The notes under the pieces: generated by a model
What the model saw: the letters and a program-made list of their open reading frames with translations, nothing else
Told to the model about the DNA's origin: nothing
Database searches by the model: none
Source of the DNA: Viridothelium virens
Taxonomy: Eukaryota > Ascomycota > Dothideomycetes > Trypetheliales > Trypetheliaceae
Length of the DNA: 64,000 bases
Direction: 5' to 3'
NCBI GenBank assembly: GCA_010094025.1
Contig: ML991784.1
Location: forward strand, 1-64,000
Shown here: positions 40,702-51,979 of the stretch, in pieces
Position numbering within the stretch: position 1 is the stretch's first letter
How the letters are laid out: each line of letters begins with the position of its first letter
Program-made: the position numbers and the translations under genes

Positions 40702-43700
40702 CTACCAACCCCTCCTCACCTCCCTCTCCCCCTCTCCACCCTTCCCTCGATCAAAACACCCATAATGCACCACTTCTCCATCCGGATACACCCGAATCGC
40801 ACTCCCTCCAAAGCGCTTATGACAAACCCGACAATGATCCTCCTCTCGAATCACCACCCTCCGACTCAACCCGCCCTTTTCCCTCTCACCGTCCCCGCCA
40901 ATCCTCAACTCCCGATCTTCCCTCGCTTTCCACACTCCCCACAATCCGCTTGCAACTCCCACCTCCGCCGCCTCTGCCTTTCCAGCCTGCAGTCTGCCGC
41001 GGAAGTAGCGCTCCAGCTCCCGTATGGGCAGAGTCGACGGGACGAGGTCGAGCACCCGCGACGCGGGGAGGCGCGCACCATGGCGGGAGAGAAGGTCGAG
41101 AGCTGGTGGCCAGGAAGGCTTGTGCGGTGGTGGAGGGGTGAGGTAGAGGGAGAGTAAGAGGTGATAGATTGATGGGTCGCCACGGTCAGTGGCATTGGGA
41201 GACGGAGTGGCGGGTGACGAGGGAGTTTTGTGAGTGGGGAGAGAGGAGAGGTAGATGTCGTTGCAATAGGCTTCGGCTTTTTCGGGGGAAGCGAGGTCGA
41301 AGACGTAGATGGAGAGGGCTTTTTGATGTTGGCCCATGGCGCGGAGGACGAGCGCTCGAGATTCGTGGAAGGTGGGATCTGAATGAAGATTAGCTTCGTT
41401 TGGTAACGGTTGTTGAGCGGGAGGCGTGTAGTACTCACTGTCTGTGGGCAATTGCTGGAAGGTCCGAAACTTGTTGTATTGAGTGCTGCTGCGTAGGAAC
41501 GTTTGCAACTTTTCCTGTACGTGGCTGCGCTGTTTGGGATCCACGAGGTGAGTTGGCAGACCAGGGGCCGCCTTGAGCTGTTCCAGATACAATTCTATTA
41601 GTCTTTGGTGAATGTCTGGTGTGAGGTCATTCAGCTCGCTGATAATGTGCTCCAAGTATTGCACTGCCAAGGGCTGTTGTATATGCTGCAAGTAATCAAG
41701 TACGCGATGGCGCGGAAGTTCCTCAGCATTCTCAGACTCGGCAAGGAAAACTTCCATGCCCAGCGCCGAATCCGTGCGCAGTGGCCACTCAGCGTATTGT
41801 AGAATAGTATCGATCATCTCTGGTGGCAATTGCTGTAGATAGGCGACAGTTCTTCGTGGTCCCCGAAGTGCAGAAGGTATCTCTTTTGAAAGATGCTCTT
41901 CTTCAACGTTCTTGCCGAATTTTGCCAGGAGCTCCAAAGCCTCTTTATGACGTTTCTTTTGATACAAAAAGTCAATGAGCTCAATGTATCTACCCATTTC
42001 ATACAATTTGTCTCGCACAACCGGGGGATCAAGGAAATTGTCTAGCCTTACTAGCGACCCCACCAGAGAAGGTTTAGCGAGGATGTATGCGCGGAATAGC
42101 GTCGTATCGACGAGACAGGCCGTATCCCGCAGTTTTTGTTCCCAATCAATGTTGGTCTCCTCCGAAGAATGGTCAAGTAGAAAGTTGAAGTCCGGAAGTG
42201 ACTTCCCCCCCTGGCCGCCTTTGGAATCTACAAGAGGTGTCTTGAGACTTCCGTCACGGTTAAGGAAATCGTTGACCTGAGTGCGACGCTGCACGAGAAA
42301 AGAACAAAGTTCGTTGATTGCAACCATGAGATCTTTTCCTTCTGTCAACCAATTAGTTTGATAACTTATAAGGGGTCGGAAGATGATTCTGTATACCGAG
42401 AGGCTTATCCGGCACTGTCTCTGTAACTTTGCCCTTGATGCTGACAGCATCACTATCTCCTTTGCGCAGAGATGATCTGATTGAAGCCGTATCAGAATCC
42501 GCCTTCTCCGCTCTAAATCGACCCAGCATTGAGCGACTTGGTGTTGATCGCGCATCGGTAGTTTTGGAGTCGATCAGACTGCTATCTGCGGCTTTCTCTT
42601 CACGTTCAGCCTCGCTCTCTTCATCATCCTTTTCTTCAATCTTCGATAGATCACCAGCAATTGACCTTGGATAAAGGGAAATCACCCGTTTCGGGGGGGC
42701 AGGGGCATCTCTGAAAAGCTCCAATGCTTTGCGGTAATGTCTTCGATCAAAATGGAACTGTGCTTGTCGTATCAGAATATCCCTCTTCTGGCCGGCCTTG
42801 TCTTCCACTAAGGTATCTTCTAGCATGTCAAGCAAGCTAATAGCTTCGTCAAATCTTGACTTCTCGACCAGCTCTTCAATCTGCGAGTCGTATCCCAGAG
42901 CCTGCATACGCCAGATGCAGCGATCGCTGGCAACAAGGAACCCTTTGGCAGCGTGTGCAAGACTGATATTTGGAGCTGGCACGTAGAGAAGTGTTGCGCT
43001 TGGCAAAGAAATTGTTTGGAGCAGTGAGAGCGTCTCGGGGTTGCGCACTTCCAGGATGCCCTTGGATGGCTGCTGAAGAGCAAGTAAGTACGGATACGAG
43101 TAGCCAATGGCCTCGGGAACGAAGGCCCAGGGCACTTGGCGTTTTGTCGAAGCTTCTCCATGCGTATTGGTGAAAAGAGTATTTACGTCCTTTGCCAGGA
43201 GAAGCTGATCTTCTGATAGCTTTGTTGCCATGGGTTTTGGTATCCAGCCACCCATACCAACGTAACTCATTCCTGAAGAATTGACCGCACCAAATCTTGC
43301 GCCAATTTGACCATTCGCTTCTCCGGTAGTGCTAGACCTGTTGATGTCCGTAACTTGGTGACTTTCAATGTCCACCATGACAAAGCCGGGGTCCATTCCG
43401 GCAATAAGCTTAGTCCCTGTTGCCCAAGTCAGAGACTTGATGGCGGCCACTAACGTCATCTCCGTAACGTCAGGAGACAGCTCTATGTCTTGCCATGACC
43501 ATAGCATAATCCTCCTTTTGACCGCGACAGCTAGTCGAGATACTATAGAGGGTATGCCAGTACTGGGATCGTTGACGATATTGGACGTTACCGCGAAGGA
43601 GGTCGCACCTTTCGTCCTTTCTAAACGTTCTTGCAAGGTGAAGCTTTGGAGGTCATGGATTGAAACATAGTTGTCGGAAAGAGAGACGAGAATGTTGGCT

Positions 43701-44035
43701 TCCTTGATGATTGCTAGCTGCTGGATAGGCCTTTTTGAGAACTTTTCCTCCTCACGTAGCAGATCAACTGCTCTGTGCTTCGCATTCTGTTCTTCAGGTG
43801 GTTCGCCATTGCTGTAAGTCGGGGAAGTATGGTCCTCTTCCGTCTCATTCACTCTGTAGATGCGTAGACTCCCAGTTTGAAGGCCAACAAGAACTCGGTC
43901 GCCTTGCTGGAATTAGTAGGAGTTCCGAGCTCGTTTTAGGGATGCGACAATACCATAAGCGAGAATGGATTCAATCTTTGACTTATCGCGCTGCTTGAAT
44001 TCGATGATGGGGCGCGCTTGGAAGGCAGACAGCAT
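40702..44035 (-). CDS. VPS39: HOPS/CORVET-linked subunit Vps39/Vam6
   Basis: This vacuolar tethering subunit binds Ypt7/Rab7 and is also found in vacuole-mitochondrion contacts. Exon 1 (44035-43954) encodes MLSAFQARPIIEFKQRDKSK. Exon 2 starts at 43902 with DRVLVGLQTGSLRIYRV and carries the CNH domain. A later intron joins DKPL to EGKDLMVAINELCSFLVQRR. A 57-base intron (about 41437-41381, GTGAGT...TTCAG) is a multiple of three and does not break the frame; removing it gives LPTDNPTFHESRALVLRAMGQHQ, the family sequence. The middle has the clathrin-repeat region (LIDFLYQKKRHKEALELL). The C-terminus ends in a CRVCHKRF...VHYGCF zinc motif typical of Vps39. The whole protein is about 1,050 aa. Confidence 0.92.
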
Positions 44036-44582
44036 GCTGCCTTATGGACGGTCGCAGGTTTCTGAGATGCTGCAAAATCATGGCTCTGTCATTCGAAGGA
44101 CCAGTCAGCTGCCGTATGCGACACCTGGGAGTCGGGGTGAAAGTTGTTGTCAGGTGGGTAGAGCTTCCTTGCTGATCCTGTGTATCTGTGCAGATGACGA
44201 TCCGCTTCGTCGGGGATGCCACAGCAGGTCACTGACAGCGGCGCCCTTGATCTCCAATCAAGACAAACAGCCGTCACGCCGTCAAATGTAGCTGCAGTAG
44301 CGAACCATTTTGGACGGGGAACTGTGACCAAGAACGCGCACCACTTCGCCTTGAAATGCCAACCTATCCCGCGCCATCCCACTCTCCGACGTCCACAGCG
44401 GTCCTCAGCAAAAAGCCACGCTGGAAGGCAGAACGAATACGCTGCCCACTACTTTTGGAGATGACATAGAATTAGCCTCCCTCCCCGGACCCAGAGCAGC
44501 CAACAGGCTATCCTCTCGCAGTCAAGACAGGCGCCAACTTGCGCGAGAAGAGAAGTACAAGAGGCTGCTTGAGGAATACGAG
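44036..44582. promoter_or_regulatory. Divergent spacer VPS39 / phosphate transporter
   Basis: The 547 bases should hold both promoters. The right part, read on the plus strand, has no supported upstream coding exon: the SPX domain starts directly at the ATG at 44583 in family-typical form. No clear regulatory site was seen. Confidence 0.4.
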
Positions 44583-47383
44583 ATGAAGTTCTCCCACAGC
44601 ATTCAGTTCAATGCAGTGCCGGATTGGAGCAGCCACTACATCGCCTATAGCAACCTCAAGAAGCTGTGAGTCTACTTTCGCTAATGCAAAGCTTTGTATA
44701 CGCATGGCTGACTGGCATAACCAGCATATATTCTTTAGAAAAACAAATACATCAAAGGCATGACACCACTACAGACGCCGAGGCCTCGCCCCTCCTCGAA
44801 AGCTCTACGGATGATCCGGACAAGGTATTCATTGCCGCTTTAGAGAAAGAGTTGGAGAAAATATGTTCGTTCTACCAGCTTAAAGAATTAGAAATCTACG
44901 GTGAACTCGACGGGCTCTTGAAAGATGAGGAGAACTATGAGGAGGGACAAGACATGCTGGAGTCTGACGTTCTCGACGGCCCTCCCGGGAGTCGCGGCTC
45001 AAAGGGGCGTCAACGTATGAATAGTCTCCTCAACGCCTTCTCCCTAAAAGGCAGCCGCCGACGAGGCAGCACTGCCAGCGCCTATCTTCGCGAAGAAGAC
45101 GAGGACGACGACAGCGACGACGACAACGCCACCAACGAACGTTCCGCGCTCCGCAAGACCAAGTCTCGGAATCCCAATGGCAACGGAAGCAACCACCAGC
45201 ACGAGGACATGCGTAGCTCCTCCGAGCTCCTTTCCCGTCGACGTGCCAGCCGAGTAGGGGAGGACCTACAAAGCTCCACAGAGCTATTGTCGCGCCGCCG
45301 CACAAGCCAGGCCTACGAGGACTACAACGAGCAAACGCTGTCCGCCCTCTTCGACACCGGCATCACGCTCAAGAAGCGCGCCATCAGCCTGTACGTCTCG
45401 GTCTGCGAGCTCAAGTCCTTCATCCAGCTCAACCGCACGGGCTTCGCGAAAGTGCTGAAGAAGTACGACAAGATCCTCGACCGGAGCCTCAAGGCGCGCT
45501 ACATCGAGGACCACGTCGCGCCCGCCCAGCCGTTCCAGCCGGCGACGATGCAGCGGCTGAACGAGAACGTGGCGAAGCTGGAGCAGGTGTATGCGGACGT
45601 GGTGACCAAGGGCGATATGCAGGCGGCGAAGCAGGAGCTGCGCCTGCATCTGCGCGAGCATGTGGTCTGGGATCGGAATACGGTGTGGCGTGAGATGATT
45701 GGGATCGAGCGGAAGGCGCAGGCGGCGAATATGGGAGTGCGACAGACGATGCTGGGGGGCGTGGAGGCGGATCGGTTGCAGGGCGATGAGGCGCCCTCGA
45801 AAAAGGAGATCCACACGCCTGTGGGACGTTACAGGCTGCCGGCTTGGGTATTTGATACGGCGTTTTACACGCTGTTGCTGTCGCTTGTGGTGTTTTTGGT
45901 TCTGCTGTATGTACCCATTATGAAAAGACCGGAGCAGCAGAATTGTCTCGCGATGGTGGTGTTTGTTAGCCTGCTTTGGGCGACTGAGGTATGGGATTTC
46001 CTTCCTATCTATCTGCGAATCCAATATTTTGAGTCGAATGGAGCTAATCCGGCTTCTAGGCTATACCTCTCTTTGTCACTTCTCTCCTCGTCCCCTTCCT
46101 CGCCGTCGTTCTCCGCGTCGTCCGCACTGATGAACGCCCCCACACGCGCATGTCCTCTAAGCATGCCGCAGATTATGTTCTTGCCGCAATGTGGACACCG
46201 GTCATCATGCTTCTGCTCGGCGGCTTCACTATCGCAGCTGCCCTGTCCAAATACAATATTGCGAAGATGATGGCAACTTTCGTCCTTTCCAAAGCAGGGA
46301 CACGGCCCCGCACCGTCCTCGTCACGACCATGTTCGTCGCCTGCTTCGCTAGCATGTGGATATCCAACGTGGCGGCCCCGGTGCTATGCTACAGCATCGT
46401 TCAGCCTATCTTGCGCAACCTGCCAGGAGAGAGTGACATGAGTAAGGCTCTCATCATGGGCATCGCACTCAGCAGTAATATTGGAGGTGCTGCCAGCCCA
46501 ATCGCAAGCCCACAGAACCTCATCGCGCTACAGAACATGCACCCTCAGCCTGGATGGGGCGTTTGGTTCTTCGTTGCGCTTCCTGTGTGCATCATCTCCA
46601 TTTTAGCAATCTGGTTGCTACTTCTGGTGACATTTCGGCCTGGGCGCGGCACTTCGATTGTTCCGATCAAGGCGATGAAGGATAGGATGACTGGCACGCA
46701 ATGGTTCATAAGTGGCGTTACGCTCGCGACGATTGGCCTGTGGTGTGTTAGCCATCAGCTGCAAGGCGTATTTGGGGACATGGGGGTCATTGCTCTCATT
46801 CCCTTGGTGTTGTTCTTTGGCACAGGCATATTAACGAAGGAGGACTTCAACAACTTCCTATGGACCATCATCATTCTAGCAGCAGGAGGTCTGGCTCTTG
46901 GTAAATCCGTAAATTCATCAGGGTTACTACACACGATTGCTGGAGAAATCACAGCGAAGGTCGAGAGTTTCAGCCTGTATGGTGTACTGGTAGTGTTTGC
47001 GGCGCTGATATTGGTCGTTGCAACATTCATCAGCCACACAGTGGCAGCACTCATCATTTTGCCGCTTGTACAATCTGTTGGGCAGGGCATGAGCGAGCCG
47101 CACCCGAATTTATTGGTCATGGGGAGCGTCTTAATGGCTAGTGGAGCCATGGGTCTTCCGACCTCTGGATTCCCAAATATGAGTGAGTCATGCCTTATTC
47201 TCGATCTTCAACCGTGAGACTGATTGGTATTTTACAGCGGCGATCATGATGGAAGATTCCCAGACTGGTAAAAGGTATTTAAGGGTCAAGGACTTTATTA
47301 CGCGCGGGGTTCCAAGCTCAATAATTGTGTTTATCGTCATTACTACAATCGGATACGGGCTCATGTGGGCTGTAGGGTTTTAG
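44583..47383 (+). CDS. SPX-domain low-affinity phosphate transporter (Pho87/Pho90/Pho91 type)
   Basis: This membrane phosphate carrier has an N-terminal SPX domain that senses inositol pyrophosphates. Four exons (44583-44665, 44725-45988, 46060-47182, 47238-47383) give 871 aa. The SPX part starts MKFSHSIQFNAVPDWSSHYI and continues across the first intron to NLKKLIYSLEKQ; its second half has SLYVSVCELKSFIQLNRTGFAKVLKKYDKI. A Ser/Asp/Arg-rich insert (EDEDDDSDDDN, then two SSELLSRRR/SSTELLSRRR repeats) separates them. The transport domain (DASS/ArsB-like) has about 12 helices, with SNIGGAASPIASPQN and SGAMGLPTSGFPNMT as the conserved re-entrant motifs. The last exon is TAIMMEDSQTGKRYLRVKDF...WAVGF. 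It acts at the plasma membrane or vacuole. Confidence 0.93.
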
Positions 47384-48418
47384 ATTCAGTGGCTTTTCCG
47401 GCGTTTGGGGATGCCGCCTCTTCTAACGGCCTTAACTGTTTCAAGAAATTTGGAGTTTTGGGGTTGGAAGATCGGATGAGACTTGCAAATGCGCCATACT
47501 GGGAGTCTGGGCCTGATCGGGACGCAATTATCATAGCAAAATTCGCAACGTTAACTCATTGAAGCACGCGCAGGGAGAACTTAATGCATTGGAGTCCGTG
47601 TGGCTACGTCGGAGTTGCCCGTGCATTGAAGCCAGATGCGTGACAGTAACCACTTCAGAGAACTCGCTTTACAAAATCTACTAAATAAGAAAAAAGGGGA
47701 CTTCATAGATTTTCAGGGGGAGAATATGTCAAGCTATTGAATTCATTTACTAGATCCGTCAGATAAACGGGAAGTAGATGTTCAGAGCAGGGCCAGAGTA
47801 TCAGTCATCGAACACCGGAAAATTGGAAAATTTTATAGGCATGCTAAGCTCATTTCCTTCCTTCCCCGAGATCGAGTTGCCTAGAGGCAACCTGGTGCCA
47901 GCCATGATTGTTCACCTGCTTAGCTTCTTGACCTTAGGCAACTTGGCTCGCAATCGTCGACTAAACCCCTGCACAAACTCTCCCTTGAACCTCTTCATGG
48001 CGGTATAGCTCAAATTGAACACATGTTTAGAGATCAATAATTTTCAAAGAAAGAAAGATCTTCGGGAAGGCTGTATGATCCGAAAAGAAGGGCTCCATGG
48101 GGAGCGCACAATCGTGATATGGCAAGTGAAGGTGGAAGTACCAAATGTGGACACGTGTAATAAAGATGTCACGCTCGGACGAGGTCAACTCTCCGTGGTA
48201 TCTAGACTCCCGCACCGCAATATCATAAAGGCGTATCTTTGAACAAAGCGCTACCACGAGGCGCGCCTTCTCCAATTTTCTCCTTATGTGGTATTCCCCG
48301 TCACAATACGATTAAACTTTCTTCTTTTCACGCTCCCCCTTTTCAACATTTGATCCTATCGCAAACAAGGTTCGAGACGTAGGGCCCTCTCGCCAATTCC
48401 TACGTTATAGAATTCGGT
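47384..48418. other. 1 kb 3' intergenic region
   Basis: This convergent region holds the ends of the phosphate transporter and the minus-strand 214-aa gene. Only short frames were seen, with no RNA gene or repeat recognised. Confidence 0.5.
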
Positions 48419-49063
48419 TCAGCAGTCTATCTGGCTCGCTTCTTCAATAGCCTTCAGCAACTCGCTATTGAGGTGGTCCGGGATCTCGAGTTCGGGCATG
48501 TCGTTCTGATCAGGCATGTAAAGGTCGTAACCAGTCGGTATTGGCCCGACCATATCGAAAGGTTGGAACGGCACTACATTCCACATTGTCCATGCAACAG
48601 TGGGATTGTTGCTTGGGAGCCTTGGAAGCGCAAGAAAACGGCCAAAGCTCCTTCCACTCTTGGAGTTGACGCGATCATCACCCTCGTACTTCTGTTGCTC
48701 GAGCGTAGGCCAAGGGGCTATGGCTTCGAAGTCGGGGTACCACTCCATCGGTATCCAAACGGTGAATTCGCTCAGGACGGGGCCACGAGGACAGGGATGA
48801 TGGCCTTTGAACACCGTTCCGTTGTACGGTGTTAGCCTTGGCTTCGAAAACAATTGCCACTCGCAAGTGCTTGCTGCTTTCCTTGCAGCGACCGAGGCCT
48901 TCGCCTGCGCATACTTGCGAGTGTCTTCTAGAAATGCCACGCGGCTAGCTGGTTTGAAAGGTGTATCCGGAAACCTAGTGTTGAAGGACTTCATCTCGGC
49001 CGTCCATTGTCGATTGGCTGTGAACTCTTCAGAGTGCCATTTTTTGGTGTAAGTGTGCGACAT
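48419..49063 (-). CDS. Hypothetical protein, 214 aa
   Basis: I do not recognise a named domain. The single-exon frame starts best at MSHTYTKKWHSEEF (49063); a Met ten codons upstream is also in frame. The sequence is not low-complexity. It is rich in aromatic residues and Pro (WIPMEWYPDFEAIAPWPTLEQQ, AWTMWNVVPFQPFD), with an Ala/Lys helix-like stretch (YAQAKASVAARKAAS). It has no signal peptide or membrane segment. The even amino-acid composition and length support a real gene, probably a fungal-specific globular protein. A short intron upstream cannot be ruled out. Confidence 0.6.
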   Translation of the reverse strand: MSHTYTKKWHSEEFTANRQWTAEMKSFNTRFPDTPFKPASRVAFLEDTRKYAQAKASVAARKAASTCEWQLFSKPRLTPYNGTVFKGHHPCPRGPVLSEFTVWIPMEWYPDFEAIAPWPTLEQQKYEGDDRVNSKSGRSFGRFLALPRLPSNNPTVAWTMWNVVPFQPFDMVGPIPTGYDLYMPDQNDMPELEIPDHLNSELLKAIEEASQIDC

Positions 49064-51979
49064 GGCGAATAGAGAAGGGCGATGTCGAAGCACTCGGAAT
49101 GACAGAAAGACTTTTTGATGATCGAGGTCTTTGGTTGGAGTTCACCGGGTATTTGGTCGGAGCGGGGAGGATTAAGGAGGCCAAAGGGTTGAGGAGGCAA
49201 GTCGTGTCAGAAAGTGAGTAACAGAGATGCCTATAGGCAACTCGTCCCCGCATGCAACGAAAGGCCTCCTTCTGCTACCTCTCATGCGCTCGAGTATTCG
49301 ACAAGAGAATCAAGCGAATGAAATTCCGTGTCAGCGCAGGCGATTGGTCAAATCTGAAGGTATGTCAATATGTCGTATCGTGCTGTAGCAAGATCCAGCA
49401 CTCATGAGGTAGAAATTAGATTCGGTACTTACGAGCGACTGGTGTCTCGTCCCAAAATTGTTTCAACTGCTGTCGAGACATGAACTGTCGGAAAGAAAGA
49501 GGAAAGCTTTGCTGGACCTGCAAAGAAAGAGGTGCTGCTGGATCAAGCACGAGAGTGACAACGCACAGTGGATCGCTCGATAGAAGGTTGATAAAAGCGA
49601 AAGGTTACTATAGGATGGAATTTGCCGTAGATTTCAACCCTGCCTGAGCATTGCCCCAAGCTGGTATCCCGGGTTGTGGAGAACAATAGCGGTTTCTGGT
49701 CAATAAGATATTCACTGAACGGGTTGAATAGAGGGACGTCCTCTTCTTTACCAGGACAAGATTCTGCACTCTGTCATCGTCATAAATGCATGCTTGTGCG
49801 AGGCATCTGACACCACAGGGTGATTTCACGTGGGGGCTTTTTGAAGCAGGACAAGACCATCTGAGGCCGTGTAGATTCCCTGAGGGCGAACATCTGATCG
49901 ATGATCTCGATTAGGAAAATGCTCCGCATGTCACACAAGTGTCTGTGCTTTCTCTCTCTGTGAGAACGTCAGACGGGCTCGGCGTCAATGGAAAGCCAGG
50001 TCAAGAGCGCGAGGGTGGATTATTGTGAGGTTGCGAGCTCTCCAGGATTCCACTCCTGTCATTGTTGCTGGAAGCCGTGGATCTTCATAGCCTGGACCAA
50101 TAGCGGACATGTCATGCTCGGAGCTGCTGCGCTCCATCCATGGCGATGCAATGCCCCATTGGAACTATGCAGCGCCCAGAAAGGTGACTTTCAAGTTGAC
50201 AGGGGCAACTCAGATGTCGCAGAATTGCAGCAGTTCCAATGGACTTTCAGTTCGCGACAATAGACCAGCCGGTTAGTGAGTGCTTTCGAGGAAGGCCGCA
50301 GCTGTACGAATTGAGGTCAAGCAAGGATTGCACATTAGCAGATAGAGCAGGAAATCTTGCACCGCGATTCTAAGAATGCTAAGAAATCGATCCAAATACT
50401 ATCTGTGAGGAGCAGTACGCTTTTCGGTGGCATCAACATACCCCTGGTCAGACCAAGGGAGCTCTACAGTCACTTACAACCCTAACAATGTATGAACGCT
50501 AGCAGAACCCAGAGAGGTTCGAAAGAGTTATGAGGAAACATTCTTCCGACCTTCCCCAAATTTCCCTGTGGTGGTCTTGAGTGCCTCGTTGGAAGTTCCG
50601 ATAGGAAACAGAAGGTAGCCACCCCTCTTCCAGGGTACGAAAGCTACCGTTCATGGATCCATCGATTCATGAACGAGCAGGCCCGAGAGATGCGAATGAT
50701 GGCAAGATTTGCGCCGGTAGGAGAACGCATATCGTTTTAGTCGCCCTCTGCGTTCGATATCTCTTTATATTCCTGTTCCTTCATTCGGTACTTGTCACCA
50801 GAATTTCATGCTCAGCCTCGAGAAAAGCGTTCCATTGAAGAGCCAGGAGAAAGAGCCCAGATAGAGACAGTGCCTTTCCACAGCGAACCAGGGAGAGCGA
50901 AAGACGGTGAGCAGGAGCCAAATTGTTGCGGCGCAACCGTTCTGACACTGGGAAGCGGTGACGTCTAATTAAACTTGGAGGAAGAGCGTGCCAAAGCGTT
51001 GGTCGACGCCACCCAAGTCCGACCAATCATCACGCGCCGCCGATCGTCATGGGCCTAAAGTGGCAGGAACGGCCAGATTCGCGTGCCATCGTGATCCGCC
51101 CATAAAACCTGCTTCGTCGCCATCATCCAAGAATTCGGGCGCTGCCATCGACACCTGCGTGTGCTTCCTCTCCTCACCCATACCGACCACACGCAGCGGC
51201 GCTCCCTTGCGGTTACTGACAAGCAACAGAAGATGATATCCCTTTTCATCATCGTCTGTGAAGCCGCAAGTCGGGCGCGAAGCCGTAGGAGAGCCGACCC
51301 GTGATCAGGTCCGACACGATCACGGTCATGATATTGAGAAGCCCTTTCATTGACCGGACCAGACTAGTCAGATCGAAACAGACTTGTCGGAACCAGCCAT
51401 CAAAAGGACTGAAGAGGAACCAAGTCTATTTTTGCCGGTTTACCTCCTCTGATAAATCGGTTGTTTCCTTCCGTCTAGACTAAAGGGCATTGATTGGCCA
51501 AGAAGTCATGGTCGGCTTTCCGCCAGCGCGTAGCCCTATGACCTTAACAAAGCAGCCTCAGTCTCCTGGGTAGAGACATGAATGACTGGCTCAAAGAGGG
51601 GTCTCTCTTTCGGGGAAACTTCTTTGTTTCAAATGAGGTCGTGTGGCAGGCTGCGCGGTTCCTAGGTACGCTTCCGCTGCCATTTTCTATTGTCCATGAC
51701 CTTATTCTACCATACCTCTCATTAATGCCCCCATCGCCCCACTCACAACAATCACGTTTGCTGCCATGCATCCTTCCTGCATCTTGCTAGTTCACTGTTT
51801 TTTCATTCGGAACTGCTAATGTTCTTTTTAATTGGTATCGGCGTTGAGGCACTTTGCTCTTCCATTGTACTCTTACTCTTCCCGCCAACCAATTTCGCAA
51901 TCAAGACGGTTCTTGCTGGCCTAGACTGAATCTTGATTTGTACAGGACCGCGCCCTCGCGCAACCTCCTCCTAATCTTC
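49064..51979. other. 2.9 kb intergenic region upstream of PRM1
   Basis: No coding gene is supported over 2.9 kb; the frames are short, switch strand and have no motif. A 10-base perfect inverted repeat CATTGGAACT/AGTTCCAATG (50157-50166 and 50232-50241) is the only structure noted. The region must hold the promoters of the 214-aa gene and PRM1, and could hold a non-coding transcript or a long leader. Confidence 0.45.

Noticed and set aside
45284-46024. 246-codon minus-strand frame opposite the phosphate transporter
   Set aside because: It is antisense to a strongly conserved SPX/transporter gene, His/Arg/Leu-rich and without motifs.
48360-48380. GGTTCGAGAC resembling a tRNA B box
   Set aside because: The following bases do not fit the B-box consensus and no A box or acceptor stem was found.
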